From Arthrobacter sp. H16F315 (GTDB lineage: Bacteria; Actinomycetota; Actinomycetes; Actinomycetales; Micrococcaceae): a DNA stretch of 64,000 bases. A program made the translations under genes and the position numbers. Shown here piece after piece: positions 29,178-37,170 of this stretch (its first letter is position 1; every line of letters begins with the position of its first letter). The stretch spans positions 1,178,001 to 1,242,000 of the forward strand of contig NZ_JAMXSS010000002.1 of the NCBI RefSeq assembly GCF_024124825.1, in the 5' to 3' direction. The notes under the pieces are model-generated. The model saw only the letters and a program-made list of their open reading frames with translations, searched no databases and was not told the DNA's origin.

Positions 29178-29712
29178 TTATTGCCCCGCCGTGCCGGTGA
29201 TCATGTCACCGGAAGGCGCCACGAGGTACCAGACGCTGCCCACACCCCTGCCCCCGGATGTCCCCGGCGGCCAGATCCTTGGCGTAGTAATACACCGGCA
29301 TCCCGTTGATGGTCAGTTGTTTTTTGCCCTCCGGGGTGGCGATGGTCCCCACGGTGCCGGCAACGCCGTCAACCGCGGGGGCGTCAGTGGTTGCCAGGAC
29401 CGGCGGCCACGCGGCAATGCAGCCGCCGGTGCAGGTGCTGGTCCCAGAGTCTTTGACGTCCTTTGTGTAGTAGTAGACGCTGCGGCCCTTGCCGTCAACG
29501 ACGATCCTGCCCGCGGTGGAATCCGTGACCTTGAGGTCCGGGGTGGACGCCGCCGGTGCTGAGGCGGAAACCGGTACCGGGCTCGCTGCGGAGCCGCCGG
29601 ACGGCGTAGTGGCGGCCGAGGGCGACGTGGGCGTGGCAGTGCTGCCGGCGCAGCCCGACAGTAATGCTGCCAGGGCAAAAGCGGACAGGCCAACGCTGTA
29701 GTGCTTTTTCAT
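29178..29712 (-). pseudogene. Lipoprotein with two secreted-repeat (YxYxxKD) units, broken by a one-base frameshift
   Basis: The protein has a lipoprotein signal peptide with lipobox LLSGC (Cys near residue 21), a Ser/Thr/Ala/Pro-rich linker, and two copies of the COG4315-type repeat: GRSVYYYTKDVKDSGTSTC with a CTGGC pair, and MPVYYYAKDLAAGD. As read, it ends at 29206 with an aberrant tail. Removing one C from the C-run at 29245-29248 (plus strand) gives GQGVGSVWYLVAPSGDMITG and a stop at 29178, the normal family ending (177 residues). It faces a sigma/anti-sigma operon and carries the same ECF-type promoter. AAGGA precedes the ATG. Confidence 0.82.
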
Positions 29713-29766
29713 CTGCTGTTCCTTGACTCAAACCGGCCAACTTGCCAGGCCGGAGCTACCCGTTAC

Positions 29767-29791
29767 GACGGCGCCGGGGGCAGAATGGTTC
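29767..29791 (-). promoter_or_regulatory. ECF-type promoter of the lipoprotein gene
   Basis: On the minus strand, GAACC (29787-29791) and CGTC (29767-29770) are separated by 16 bp, with GT before the first and TA downstream of the second. The same GTGAACC-N16-CGTC arrangement precedes the sigma factor gene on the other strand. The start of transcription would fall near 29760, leaving a leader of about 47 bases. Confidence 0.65.
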
Positions 29792-29830
29792 ACAGTAATC
29801 CTTGGGCTGCTGCCCGGAACCGGGATGAGT

Positions 29831-29855
29831 GAACCGTTCCGGGGATCCGCGCGTC
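29831..29855 (+). promoter_or_regulatory. ECF-type promoter of the sigma/anti-sigma operon
   Basis: GAACC (29831-29835) and CGTC (29852-29855) are separated by 16 bp, the usual form of ECF sigma promoters. It lies 43 bp before the sigma factor ATG and matches the promoter facing the lipoprotein gene. Autoregulation by the encoded sigma factor is the natural reading. Confidence 0.65.
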
Positions 29856-29898
29856 CTAGGGTATAAGCGCAGAACCCTACGAGTCCTGGAGGCCGGTC

Positions 29899-30399
29899 AT
29901 GCCGCTGGACGAAGAGGTGGTGGCGGCGATTTACCGCGACCACGGGCCGGCCCTCAGGCGCTTTGTCCTCAGCGCCTGCCGGGACCCGCAGGTGGCGGAG
30001 GATGTGGTGCAGGAGACCGTGCTGCGGGTCTGGCAGCAGTCTCCCCACATCACGGGAAGCCTGCGCAGCTATTTGTTCCGGACGGCCCGGAACATCATGA
30101 TCGACAACTACCGCAAGGCCCAGCGCCGTCCCCGCGAGACAACGGACCGCGATCTGGCTGACCTGGCCGGCGGGGAGGAACGTGTTGACGACCTCCTCAA
30201 CCGGGTATTGATGGAGGAGGCCCTGATGCGGCTGAGCAACGAGCACCGGGACGTTCTCGTGGCCCTCCATTACCGCCGTTTCACCGTCCAGGAGGCATCG
30301 AAGAGTTTGAATATCCCGAGCGGAACAGTCAAGTCCCGGGCCTTCTACGCCGTCCGGGCCCTCCGGACGATCCTGGATGAGATGGGGGTGCAGCGGTGA
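29899..30399 (+). CDS. ECF (extracytoplasmic function) RNA polymerase sigma factor
   Basis: This 166-residue sigma-70 family protein has region 2 (YRDHGPALRRFVLSACRDPQVAEDVVQET, about residues 12-40, with LRSYLFRTARNIMIDNYRK) and region 4 (HRDVLVALHYRRFTVQEASKSL with IPSGTVKSRAFYAVRALR, about 115-160). There are no extra domains. GGAGG lies six bases before the ATG. The stop overlaps the anti-sigma GTG by 4 bp. It probably directs its own operon and the divergent lipoprotein gene. Confidence 0.93.
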   Translation: MPLDEEVVAAIYRDHGPALRRFVLSACRDPQVAEDVVQETVLRVWQQSPHITGSLRSYLFRTARNIMIDNYRKAQRRPRETTDRDLADLAGGEERVDDLLNRVLMEEALMRLSNEHRDVLVALHYRRFTVQEASKSLNIPSGTVKSRAFYAVRALRTILDEMGVQR

Positions 30400-31076
30400 T
30401 CGGCTCCGAAGTGCACCAGCTGCTCGGGGCCTACCTGCTCGGCGGCCTGGAGCCTGCGGAGGCCCTAACCTTCGAGCAGCACCTGGGCGGCTGTGCGGAG
30501 TGCCGGCAGGAACTTGACGACTTGGCCAGCCTTCCGGCGCTGCTGGACGCGCTTCCGGTGCCCGACGCCGTCGCCCTCGGCGCCGCGGCCACGGCGGGGC
30601 GGGAAGCGGAGCCGGCTCCCGACCCGGCCGGCGTACCGCGACGGATGCTCGACGAATTGTCGAGCCGGCGCCGGCAGGCACGACGCCGCTGGACCGCGGC
30701 GCTCGCGGCGGCGGCAGCGGCCTGCCTCGCCCTGGGAATCCTCGCTGCGCCGCTGATTAACCCGCCGCCCAAACCGGACGCCAGCTACTCGGTGCAGGCC
30801 AGCGACGGACCGCAGATCACCGTCGGGATGGTCAAAAAGACGTGGGGCACCGAGCTTTCCGTCGACGGCCGCAGCCTGCCGCTGGAGGGCACCTTCTCGC
30901 TCTGGGTGAAGGACAGCGCCGGCACCGAGGACCGAGCCTGCGCGTGGACGGCCACGCCCAGCGGCAGGGTCCGGATCACCGGAGCCACGCCCGTGCAGCT
31001 GGCCAACATCGCCAGCATTGAAATGCGCAACGGGCAGCAACAAACGGTGGCCTTCATTGCCGTGCCGCAGGGATGA
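30396..31076 (+). CDS. Anti-sigma factor (zinc-finger, RskA-type)
   Basis: This 226-residue protein has an N-terminal zinc-binding anti-sigma motif (FEQHLGGCAECRQEL, H-x3-C-x2-C, about residues 28-42), one membrane segment (about 100-122, TAALAAAAAACLALGILAAP), and an extracytoplasmic RskA-like C-terminal domain ending in NGQQQTVAFIAVPQG. It would hold the sigma factor inactive at the membrane until a signal outside the cell releases it. The 4-bp overlap (GTGA) couples its translation to that of the sigma factor. Confidence 0.9.
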   Translation: MIGSEVHQLLGAYLLGGLEPAEALTFEQHLGGCAECRQELDDLASLPALLDALPVPDAVALGAAATAGREAEPAPDPAGVPRRMLDELSSRRRQARRRWTAALAAAAAACLALGILAAPLINPPPKPDASYSVQASDGPQITVGMVKKTWGTELSVDGRSLPLEGTFSLWVKDSAGTEDRACAWTATPSGRVRITGATPVQLANIASIEMRNGQQQTVAFIAVPQG

Positions 31077-31101
31077 GCGGGTGGTCCGGGCGCTTCCGGC
31101 C

Positions 31102-31890
31102 TTACATCTTCGCCAGTTTGGCCCGCACCATCATGAAGATGCCATAACAGATCAGGCCAGCGCCGACGGCGGCCAGCATGTACACACCGAACGGCTGGTC
31201 GCGGAGGGCCTTTAGGCCGCCGTCGAGTCCGGTTGACTCCTCTGGGTGGGCCTTCACGGTGGCAATGGTTACCAGCAGGCCCACCAGCAGCAAGGCGATG
31301 CCTTTCGCTGCGTAGCCGACGACGCCGAGGATGGTCACCGCCGTCCTTGCCTGCCGCGGGGCCGGGAGGCGGAGGTGCTTGAGGAAGGACTGTCGGAAGC
31401 CGCGGATGGCATAGACAATTCCGGCGACTCCGATCCCTGCGCCGACGGCGAGCAGGAGCAGATAGCCTCCGGGGGCTTGTATAACGGTCACCGTGAGATC
31501 GCTCGTGGACGTGCTGTGGTCCTTGCCGGCGCCGCTGGCGAAGGACAACAGCGTGACGGCGAGGCCGGCGTAGACAATGGCCTGGAGGGCTGCTTTGAGC
31601 TTCTTCCCCACCTTTTTCTTGGCCTGCAGGTGCTCAAAGTCGAAGATGGCATCACTGGTTTGCCAGATTGCCAGGGCCACGCAGGCGGCGAAGGAGCTCC
31701 ACAGCAGCAACGGGCCAGCCGGCTGGCTGCCGAGCTGTTCGACGGCTCCGCTGACGTCGGCCTTGCCTTCGCCGCCGGTCGCGAGCCGGATCGAAACGAC
31801 GCCGATGAGGAGGTGCAGGATGCCGCTCACGGCAAAACCGGCACGGGCCACCAGCTCCAGCGCACGGGAGTTGGTGATGTCTTCCGCCAC
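31102..31890 (-). CDS. DUF1206 membrane protein
   Basis: This 262-residue protein has about six membrane segments arranged as three related pairs, the layout of DUF1206. Recognisable segments are ARAGFAVSGILHLLIGVVS, VYAGLAVTLLSFASG and GYAAKGIALLLVGLL; each pair begins with an aromatic/Gly-rich motif. The function of the family is unknown. The start is GTG 31890 without a good ribosome site, so the true start may differ. The gene converges on the anti-sigma gene with 25 bp between. Confidence 0.82.
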   Translation of the reverse strand: MAEDITNSRALELVARAGFAVSGILHLLIGVVSIRLATGGEGKADVSGAVEQLGSQPAGPLLLWSSFAACVALAIWQTSDAIFDFEHLQAKKKVGKKLKAALQAIVYAGLAVTLLSFASGAGKDHSTSTSDLTVTVIQAPGGYLLLLAVGAGIGVAGIVYAIRGFRQSFLKHLRLPAPRQARTAVTILGVVGYAAKGIALLLVGLLVTIATVKAHPEESTGLDGGLKALRDQPFGVYMLAAVGAGLICYGIFMMVRAKLAKM

Positions 31891-32030
31891 GTCCGCGGCG
31901 TTCTTGAGTTCTCTCTTGATGGCGGGCCCCTCAACTTGCTTGGTGGTTCTGCCGGACGTGGGTTCCGACCGGTTCGTGCATCTCCCGTTATCGTGCCACG
32001 CGGAGGCGGCCGGGAACAGCGGTGTGTGTC

Positions 32031-32954
32031 CTAGCGGCGCCGGTAACTGAGGTCGAAGATGAGCCGGCCCGCCTCATGGGCCTTGTTCTCGAAACTCGTC
32101 AGGATCCGGCCCTCGAAGCGCGGAGCCCAGCCGCCTGCGTCGTCAGTGCCCTCGTTGGGGCCGGTGTGTTCGGTGCTGACAGGTGCCCGGCCCTCCTTGA
32201 CCGGCGCCCCGCCCACAAGGGCCTCGACACCGGACTGCCATACCTGCGTGAGCGGGCTCTGCTCCCCGCTGCGCTCGCCGTCGTGCAGGTTCTCAAAGTC
32301 GGGGGAGTCAGCCAGGACCTCGCGTACATGCACGGCGTAGTTGGACCAGTCGGTCGCAATCCGCCAGAGGCCGCCGGGTTTGAGGGACCGTGCGGCCAGC
32401 TCGGCGAAGGCCGGCTGGATGAGGCGGCGCTTGTGGTGCCGGGACTTGTGCCAGGGGTCCGGGAAGAAGACCCACAGCTCCGTCACGGAACCGGCCGGCA
32501 GCATGGTGGCCAGTACCTCGGGGGCATTCGCCTCCACCACTCGGACATTGCGCAGGCCGCGGCTGTTGATCTTGACCAGCGTGTTGGCCAGCCCCGGGGT
32601 GTAGACCTCAACGGCGAGGAAGTCCGTGTCCGGGTTCTCCTCGGCGGCATGGCAGACGGCGTCGCCCAGGCCGGAGCCGATCTCCACGATCAGCGGGGCT
32701 GTGCGGCCAAATTCGGTTTCGGCGTCGAAGACGTAGTCCGGATGCACTGAGGTGTTGGCAATGTGCCGGGGAACATCGATCGCCCACCGGTCGGAATGTT
32801 CCTCCCAGGCCGCCTGCCGGCGGCCCTGCAGGCGGGTGCCGCGGCGCACAAAACTGACCGGGCGGCCGCCATACGTGCCGAAGGAGGCTTGGCTGCCGGG
32901 GGTTATTGGGCGCGATGGCTGCGGCACTTCGGGGGATTCTGGGGATTCACTCAT
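32031..32954 (-). CDS. trmB: tRNA (guanine-N7)-methyltransferase
   Basis: This 307-residue SAM-dependent methyltransferase modifies G46 of tRNA to m7G. SAM binding is in IVEIGSGLGDAVCHAA, and the family signature ELWVFFPDPWHKSRHHKRRL with LKPGGLWRIATDWSNYA is complete. An actinobacterial ~25-residue linker (GAPVKEGRAPVSTEHTG region) sits before the last helices. ATG 32954 is preceded by GGAAGGG with very little spacing. It is divergent from an MFS gene. Confidence 0.92.
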   Translation of the reverse strand: MSESPESPEVPQPSRPITPGSQASFGTYGGRPVSFVRRGTRLQGRRQAAWEEHSDRWAIDVPRHIANTSVHPDYVFDAETEFGRTAPLIVEIGSGLGDAVCHAAEENPDTDFLAVEVYTPGLANTLVKINSRGLRNVRVVEANAPEVLATMLPAGSVTELWVFFPDPWHKSRHHKRRLIQPAFAELAARSLKPGGLWRIATDWSNYAVHVREVLADSPDFENLHDGERSGEQSPLTQVWQSGVEALVGGAPVKEGRAPVSTEHTGPNEGTDDAGGWAPRFEGRILTSFENKAHEAGRLIFDLSYRRR

Positions 32955-33044
32955 CCCTTCCAGAATAGTGGAGTTCCGGCGCCCGGCCGGGCTGACGGTA
33001 TTGCCGGACCGGGTGTTCCTGACGCTGTTGGTTGGCGGGCCTGC

Positions 33045-33050
33045 CAGAAT
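33045..33050 (+). promoter_or_regulatory. -10 element of a probable leaderless promoter for the MFS gene
   Basis: CAGAAT is followed by seven bases and then GTG 33058, so transcription would begin at or next to the start codon. No Shine-Dalgarno sequence is present. The element overlaps an alternative ATG at 33049. Confidence 0.3.
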
Positions 33051-33057
33051 GGGGTCC

Positions 33058-34359
33058 GTGACCGTACCGAAAAGCTCCCTGGATTCCGCCGCCGCCGGCG
33101 GCGACGATGCCGCCGACCGCCGGGCCCTGCTCGTGGACGCCGAAATCGATGACGTTCCCGCGGCGGAGCCCACCCGGGTCGGCAGCCGCCGCACCCTGGC
33201 CTATCTGGGCGTGTGCCTGGTCCTGATCGGGCTGAACCTCCGGACCGTCTTCTCCAGCTTCTCCGCGGTGCTTCCCGAGGTGACGGCCGACGCCGGCCTG
33301 CCGGGCTGGGCCGTCGTCGTCCTCACCACCGTGCCTGTTACGCTGCTGGGCGTGTTCGCGCCGCTCGCTCCGGTCCTTGCCCGCCGCTTCGGGGCCGAGC
33401 GGGTGTTGCTCGGCGCGATGGCGGTGCTCACTGCCGGGCTGCTGCTGCGGCCGCTGGAGGCCGGGGGCGCCGGGCACCTGCCTGCCTTGCTGGCCGGAAC
33501 GGCGGCCTGCGGTGCCGCGATCTCGCTGTGCAACGTGCTGCTGCCCGGCTTGGTAAAGCGTGACTTCCCGCACCGGCTCGGCCTGATGGGCGGGCTCTAC
33601 ACCACCGCGATCTGCGCCTCCGCTGCCCTTGGCGCAGGGTTCACTTACCCGGTCTTCAGCGCGACCGGGGAATGGACCGCGGCGCTGCGGTTCTGGGCGC
33701 TGCCCGCCGGCGTTGTTCTTCTGCTGTTTGTGCCGCTGGCCATCAGGCAACGCCACGGCACACACCAGGCTTCGCGCGGCGGCGTCAATGTGTGGCGCTC
33801 GGCGGTGGCCTGGCAGGTGACCCTCTTTATGGTCCTCCAAGCCATGATGTCGTTCAGCGTTTTCGCTTGGCTGGCCCCAATCCTGCGCGAACGAGGGGTG
33901 GACGGCGGCACGGCCGGGGTGATCGTCTCCGTCTCAATCGTTCTGCAGATGCTCGGTTCCTTGTTCGCCCCGGCGCTCGCCACCAGGTTCCGGGACCAGC
34001 GGGCCATCAACACCGTCGTGGCGCTGATGACCGGTTGCGGCTTTGCGCTGAGCATTTTCGGCCCGCTCGAGCTGATCTGGCTGTGGACCGGGCTGCTGGG
34101 CCTGGGCCAGGGCAGCCTGACCGCCGTCGCGCTCACCATGATCATGGTCCGCACCCGGGACGGGCACACCGCAGCGCACCTGTCCGGCATGATGCAGGGT
34201 GTGGGCTACGGGGTGGGTTCCACCGGCACCCTGATGGTCGGCCAGCTGCATCAGGCCACCGGGTCCTTCGCGGCGGCCGGTGTGCTTTTCCTCGCGGTTG
34301 GTTCGTTGGCCGCGGTGTTCGGCTACCGGGCCGGGCGGAACCGCTTCATCGGCGGCTGA
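33058..34359 (+). CDS. CynX/NimT-family MFS transporter
   Basis: This 433-residue, 12-segment major facilitator protein is of the CynX/NimT type, with LIGLNLRTVFSSFSAVLPEV near TM1, LAPVLARRFGAERVLLGAM, and ALTMIMVRTRDGHTAAHLSGMMQGVGYGVGS in the second half. Members export or import cyanate, nitroimidazole or other small compounds; the substrate here is unknown. The start is ambiguous between ATG 33049 and GTG 33058; the latter fits a leaderless promoter. Its last 167 bp are repeated at 38294-38460. Confidence 0.87.
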   Translation: MTVPKSSLDSAAAGGDDAADRRALLVDAEIDDVPAAEPTRVGSRRTLAYLGVCLVLIGLNLRTVFSSFSAVLPEVTADAGLPGWAVVVLTTVPVTLLGVFAPLAPVLARRFGAERVLLGAMAVLTAGLLLRPLEAGGAGHLPALLAGTAACGAAISLCNVLLPGLVKRDFPHRLGLMGGLYTTAICASAALGAGFTYPVFSATGEWTAALRFWALPAGVVLLLFVPLAIRQRHGTHQASRGGVNVWRSAVAWQVTLFMVLQAMMSFSVFAWLAPILRERGVDGGTAGVIVSVSIVLQMLGSLFAPALATRFRDQRAINTVVALMTGCGFALSIFGPLELIWLWTGLLGLGQGSLTAVALTMIMVRTRDGHTAAHLSGMMQGVGYGVGSTGTLMVGQLHQATGSFAAAGVLFLAVGSLAAVFGYRAGRNRFIGG

Positions 34360-34360
34360 C
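34194..34360 (+). repeat. Direct repeat, copy 1 (3' end of the MFS gene)
   Basis: These 167 bp match 38294-38460 with two substitutions (34306 T vs C, 34312 G vs C), exactly 4,100 bp apart. The repeat begins at GCAGGGTG inside the gene and ends one base past its stop codon. The two copies bracket the transporter-amidohydrolase-Lrp cassette. Confidence 0.95.
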
Positions 34361-34390
34361 CTAACCCCTGCCCTCCCCGCACCACACGAT

Positions 34391-34444
34391 GCCCTATCAG
34401 TTATGGCTGTTCTGAGCCTTCAGAACAGCCATACCTGATAGGGC
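34391..34444. terminator. 54-bp near-perfect palindrome between convergent MFS genes
   Basis: GCCCTATCAG (34391-34400) pairs with CTGATAGGGC (34435-34444), and TATGGCTGTTCTGA (34402-34415) pairs with TCAGAACAGCCATA (34420-34433). One mismatch separates the two blocks and the loop is GCCT, so the stem has 24 paired positions out of 25. It lies between the ends of two converging genes and most likely is a bidirectional terminator, although no T-run follows. Confidence 0.7.
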
Positions 34445-34462
34445 AACCGGCGCCGCACCGGG

Positions 34463-35752
34463 TCAGGCGGTGAGGTCCTTGCCCTTGGTTTCCGGGATGG
34501 TGAAGACGAAGGCGGCGGAGATGGCCAGCAGCACCAGGGCGTAGATGTTGAACAGCTGCGGCATCTGCAGGCTCGTGCCCAGCCACTGCTGAAGGTACGG
34601 CGCGGTGCCGCCGAACAGGGCCACACAGATCGAGTACGGGACGCCGACGCCGACCGTGCGGATGCTGGTGGGGAACAGCTCCGCGTAGACGGCGGGGACG
34701 ATTGCCGCGCTCGCGGCGATGAAGATCAGCATCACCGACATGCTTACGGCCAGCTGCCAGGCCGAATCCTTGAGGAGGGCGGTCATCGGAAAGTGCATGA
34801 TGCCTGCGCCGATCGCGCCGGCCCACAGCACCTTTTTCCGGCCGATCCGGTCCGAGAGCTTGCCCCAGAACGGCAGCGCGGCGATGAAGACGATGTTGCC
34901 GATCACGCCGGCCCAGAGCGCTTCGCCGCGGTCGATCTTCAGCGCCGTGGTGGCGTAGCTGGGGGCGACGACACCCCAGATGTAGTAGATCACGGTCAGG
35001 CCGACCGTCAGGCCGATGACCTGCAGCGCCTGCTTGCGGTGCCGGACGATCTGCGGCCAGATCGGCGCGCGCTTCTCCGCCAGGGCTTCACCGGCGAAGA
35101 CGTCCGTCTCGGGCAGCCGGGACCGCATGATCAGCGCGTACAGGCCCATGGCCGCGCCGACCAGGAACGGAATCCGCCAGCCCCAGGCGTTCATCACTTC
35201 CGTGCTCATGACCATGTTCAGCACGGCGCCGAGCAGCGTACCGAGCAGGATCCCAACTGTGCCGGAGGTGTAAATTAGGGTGGCCCAGAAGCCGCGGTGT
35301 TCCTTCGGCGCCATCTCCGACAGGTAGGTCTGCGACGATGGCAGCTCGCCGCCGTGCGCCAGGCCCTGCACGAGGCGCGCGGCCAGGAGCATAAAGGACG
35401 CCCAGGCGCCGACGGTGGCGAAGGTCGGCGCGACGGCGATCATCAAGCTGCCCACCGAGGCGAGGCCGACTGCGAGGGTCATGGACGCTTTGCGGCCGAT
35501 CCGGTCACCGATCCAGCCGAACAGGAATCCGCCGAAAGGGCGCGCCACGAAGCCGACGGCGAAAATCGCCAGCGTGGACAGCACGGCCGAGGCGGGATCG
35601 GCCTTGCTGAAGAGCTGGCTGGCGATGAACGGCGTGAACGTGGCGTAGATGGCCCAGTCGTACCATTCGACGGCGTTGCCGATGCCGGTGCCGATGATCG
35701 TTTTGCGGGTGGAGGTCCGGAGTGCCGTGGGCACGGACGTGGTGGTGGTCAT
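34463..35752 (-). CDS. MHS-family MFS transporter (ProP/KgtP-like)
   Basis: This 429-residue metabolite:H+ symporter-type protein contains VARPFGGFLFGWIGDRIGRKASMTLAVG (loop 2-3), RLVQGLAHGGELPSSQTYLSEMAP and WGKLSDRIGRKKVLW. GGGAG precedes the ATG. It lies 21 bp downstream of the amidohydrolase gene on the same strand, so it probably imports the N-acyl amino acid or the related acid that this enzyme handles. It is a different subfamily member from the transporter at 11750-13126. Confidence 0.9.
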   Translation of the reverse strand: MTTTTSVPTALRTSTRKTIIGTGIGNAVEWYDWAIYATFTPFIASQLFSKADPASAVLSTLAIFAVGFVARPFGGFLFGWIGDRIGRKASMTLAVGLASVGSLMIAVAPTFATVGAWASFMLLAARLVQGLAHGGELPSSQTYLSEMAPKEHRGFWATLIYTSGTVGILLGTLLGAVLNMVMSTEVMNAWGWRIPFLVGAAMGLYALIMRSRLPETDVFAGEALAEKRAPIWPQIVRHRKQALQVIGLTVGLTVIYYIWGVVAPSYATTALKIDRGEALWAGVIGNIVFIAALPFWGKLSDRIGRKKVLWAGAIGAGIMHFPMTALLKDSAWQLAVSMSVMLIFIAASAAIVPAVYAELFPTSIRTVGVGVPYSICVALFGGTAPYLQQWLGTSLQMPQLFNIYALVLLAISAAFVFTIPETKGKDLTA

Positions 35753-35773
35753 GTTTCTCCCTCGGGGGTGGGG

Positions 35774-37039
35774 TTAGGAAAGGGTGGAGGCGGCGGCGGT
35801 GTCGCCCGCGCCGGGAAGGCCGGCTGCTGCCAGCGCGGCGAGCCGGCTAACGGCGAGTTCCGCGTAGAGCGCGGCCCCGTCGGCCAGCACGCCGTCGTCG
35901 AACGTGGCGTACGGGGAGTGGTTGAACGCGGCGGTGGCGTGGTCGGCGTCCTGCGGGACGGCGCTCAGCCCGACGAATGTGCCGGGAACCTCGGCGAGGA
36001 CCCTCGAGAAGTCTTCCGAGCCGCTGAGCGGGGTGGCCCAGCGGGCGAGCCGTGGCTCCCCGAACAGCTCCCCGATCACGCGTTCCGCGGTGCGCGTCTC
36101 GTCCTCGTCGGTGATGGTAAGTGGGTACTCCTGTTGGTAGTCGACGTCGACGTCGAGGCCGTGCGCCGCCGCGATGCCCTTGAGCAGACGCGGGACGGTG
36201 TCCATCATTTTCTGCCGGGACTCCTCGGAGAACGTCCTGATGGTGGCCTCGATGCGCGCAGTTTCCGGGATGATGTTGCGCTTGGTGCCGGCCTGCAGGA
36301 CCCCCACGGAGAGAACGACGGGATCGAACATGTTGAACTGGCGGGTCACCATGACCTGGAGTGCGGTGACCATTTCGGCCGCCGCCGTGACCGGGTCCTT
36401 GGCCGAATGCGGCGCGGAGCCGTGGCCGCCGGCGCCGAGCACGGTGACTGTCAGCCCGTCGGAGGAGCTGAGCATAACGCCGGGTTTGGTCGCGAAGGTC
36501 CCATGCGGTTCCAGGGCGGAAAACACGTGCATGCCGTAGGCGGCATCCACCCGCCGGCCGGCGGCATCCAGAACGCCTTCGCGGATCATGTGGCTGGCGC
36601 CGTCAAAGCCTTCCTCACCGGGCTGGAACATCAGGACGACGTCGCCGGCCAGCCGGTGCCGGCGCTCGGCCAGCAGCGTCGCGGCCCCGGTGAGCATCGC
36701 GGTGTGCAGGTCGTGGCCGCAGGCGTGCATGGCGCCGTCGACCCTGGAGGTGAAGTCCGCGCCGGTCTTTTCCTGCACGGGCAGGGCGTCCATGTCCGCG
36801 CGCAGCAGCACCGCCGGCCGGGTGTCTGCGCCGTGGCGGGGCGCCTGGCCGCGCAGCACGGCGGTGACCGACGTCGTGTCCTGGCCGAGGGTGATTTCAT
36901 AGCCGAGCCCGTCCAGTGCCGTGAGCACCTTCTCCTGGGTGCGGGGCAGGGCCAGGCCGATCTCCGGCTCCCGGTGCATTTCGTGGCGGAAGCGGGCCAG
37001 CCCGGCCTGCAGCTCGCGGGCGTCTGCGGTGATGGTCAT
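35774..37039 (-). CDS. M20-family amidohydrolase (hippurate / N-acyl-amino acid hydrolase type)
   Basis: This 421-residue metal-dependent hydrolase contains LLRADMDALPVQEKTG, the metal-binding ACGHDLHTAMLTGAA, MFQPGEEGFDGASHMI, and GSEDFSRVL near the C-terminus, together with HREPEIGLALPRTQ at the start. These mark the M20D group, which splits N-acyl or N-benzoyl amino acids or activates conjugated auxins. AAGGAG lies just upstream of the ATG. It is the first gene of an operon with an MHS transporter and is divergent from an Lrp-type regulator. Confidence 0.9.
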   Translation of the reverse strand: MTITADARELQAGLARFRHEMHREPEIGLALPRTQEKVLTALDGLGYEITLGQDTTSVTAVLRGQAPRHGADTRPAVLLRADMDALPVQEKTGADFTSRVDGAMHACGHDLHTAMLTGAATLLAERRHRLAGDVVLMFQPGEEGFDGASHMIREGVLDAAGRRVDAAYGMHVFSALEPHGTFATKPGVMLSSSDGLTVTVLGAGGHGSAPHSAKDPVTAAAEMVTALQVMVTRQFNMFDPVVLSVGVLQAGTKRNIIPETARIEATIRTFSEESRQKMMDTVPRLLKGIAAAHGLDVDVDYQQEYPLTITDEDETRTAERVIGELFGEPRLARWATPLSGSEDFSRVLAEVPGTFVGLSAVPQDADHATAAFNHSPYATFDDGVLADGAALYAELAVSRLAALAAAGLPGAGDTAAASTLS

Positions 37040-37117
37040 GTGTTCTCCTTCTTCGTCATCCGGCGTTCAGGGTCTATTCTCAAGTGACGTGGTTCACAGG
37101 CCGTCGAGGTGCAAGAA

Positions 37118-37158
37118 AAATGCATTTCGTCGATGAGAACGCAGGTTTTGTGCATCGA
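37118..37158. promoter_or_regulatory. Candidate operators between the amidohydrolase and Lrp genes
   Basis: The palindrome AAATGCATTT lies at 37118-37127. A second inverted repeat, TCGATG (37130-37135) with CATCGA (37153-37158), overlaps the region just before the Lrp ribosome site. Lrp/AsnC proteins often bind such imperfect AT-rich palindromes near their own gene. Binding is inference. Confidence 0.35.
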
Positions 37159-37170
37159 AGGAGGTGAAGG

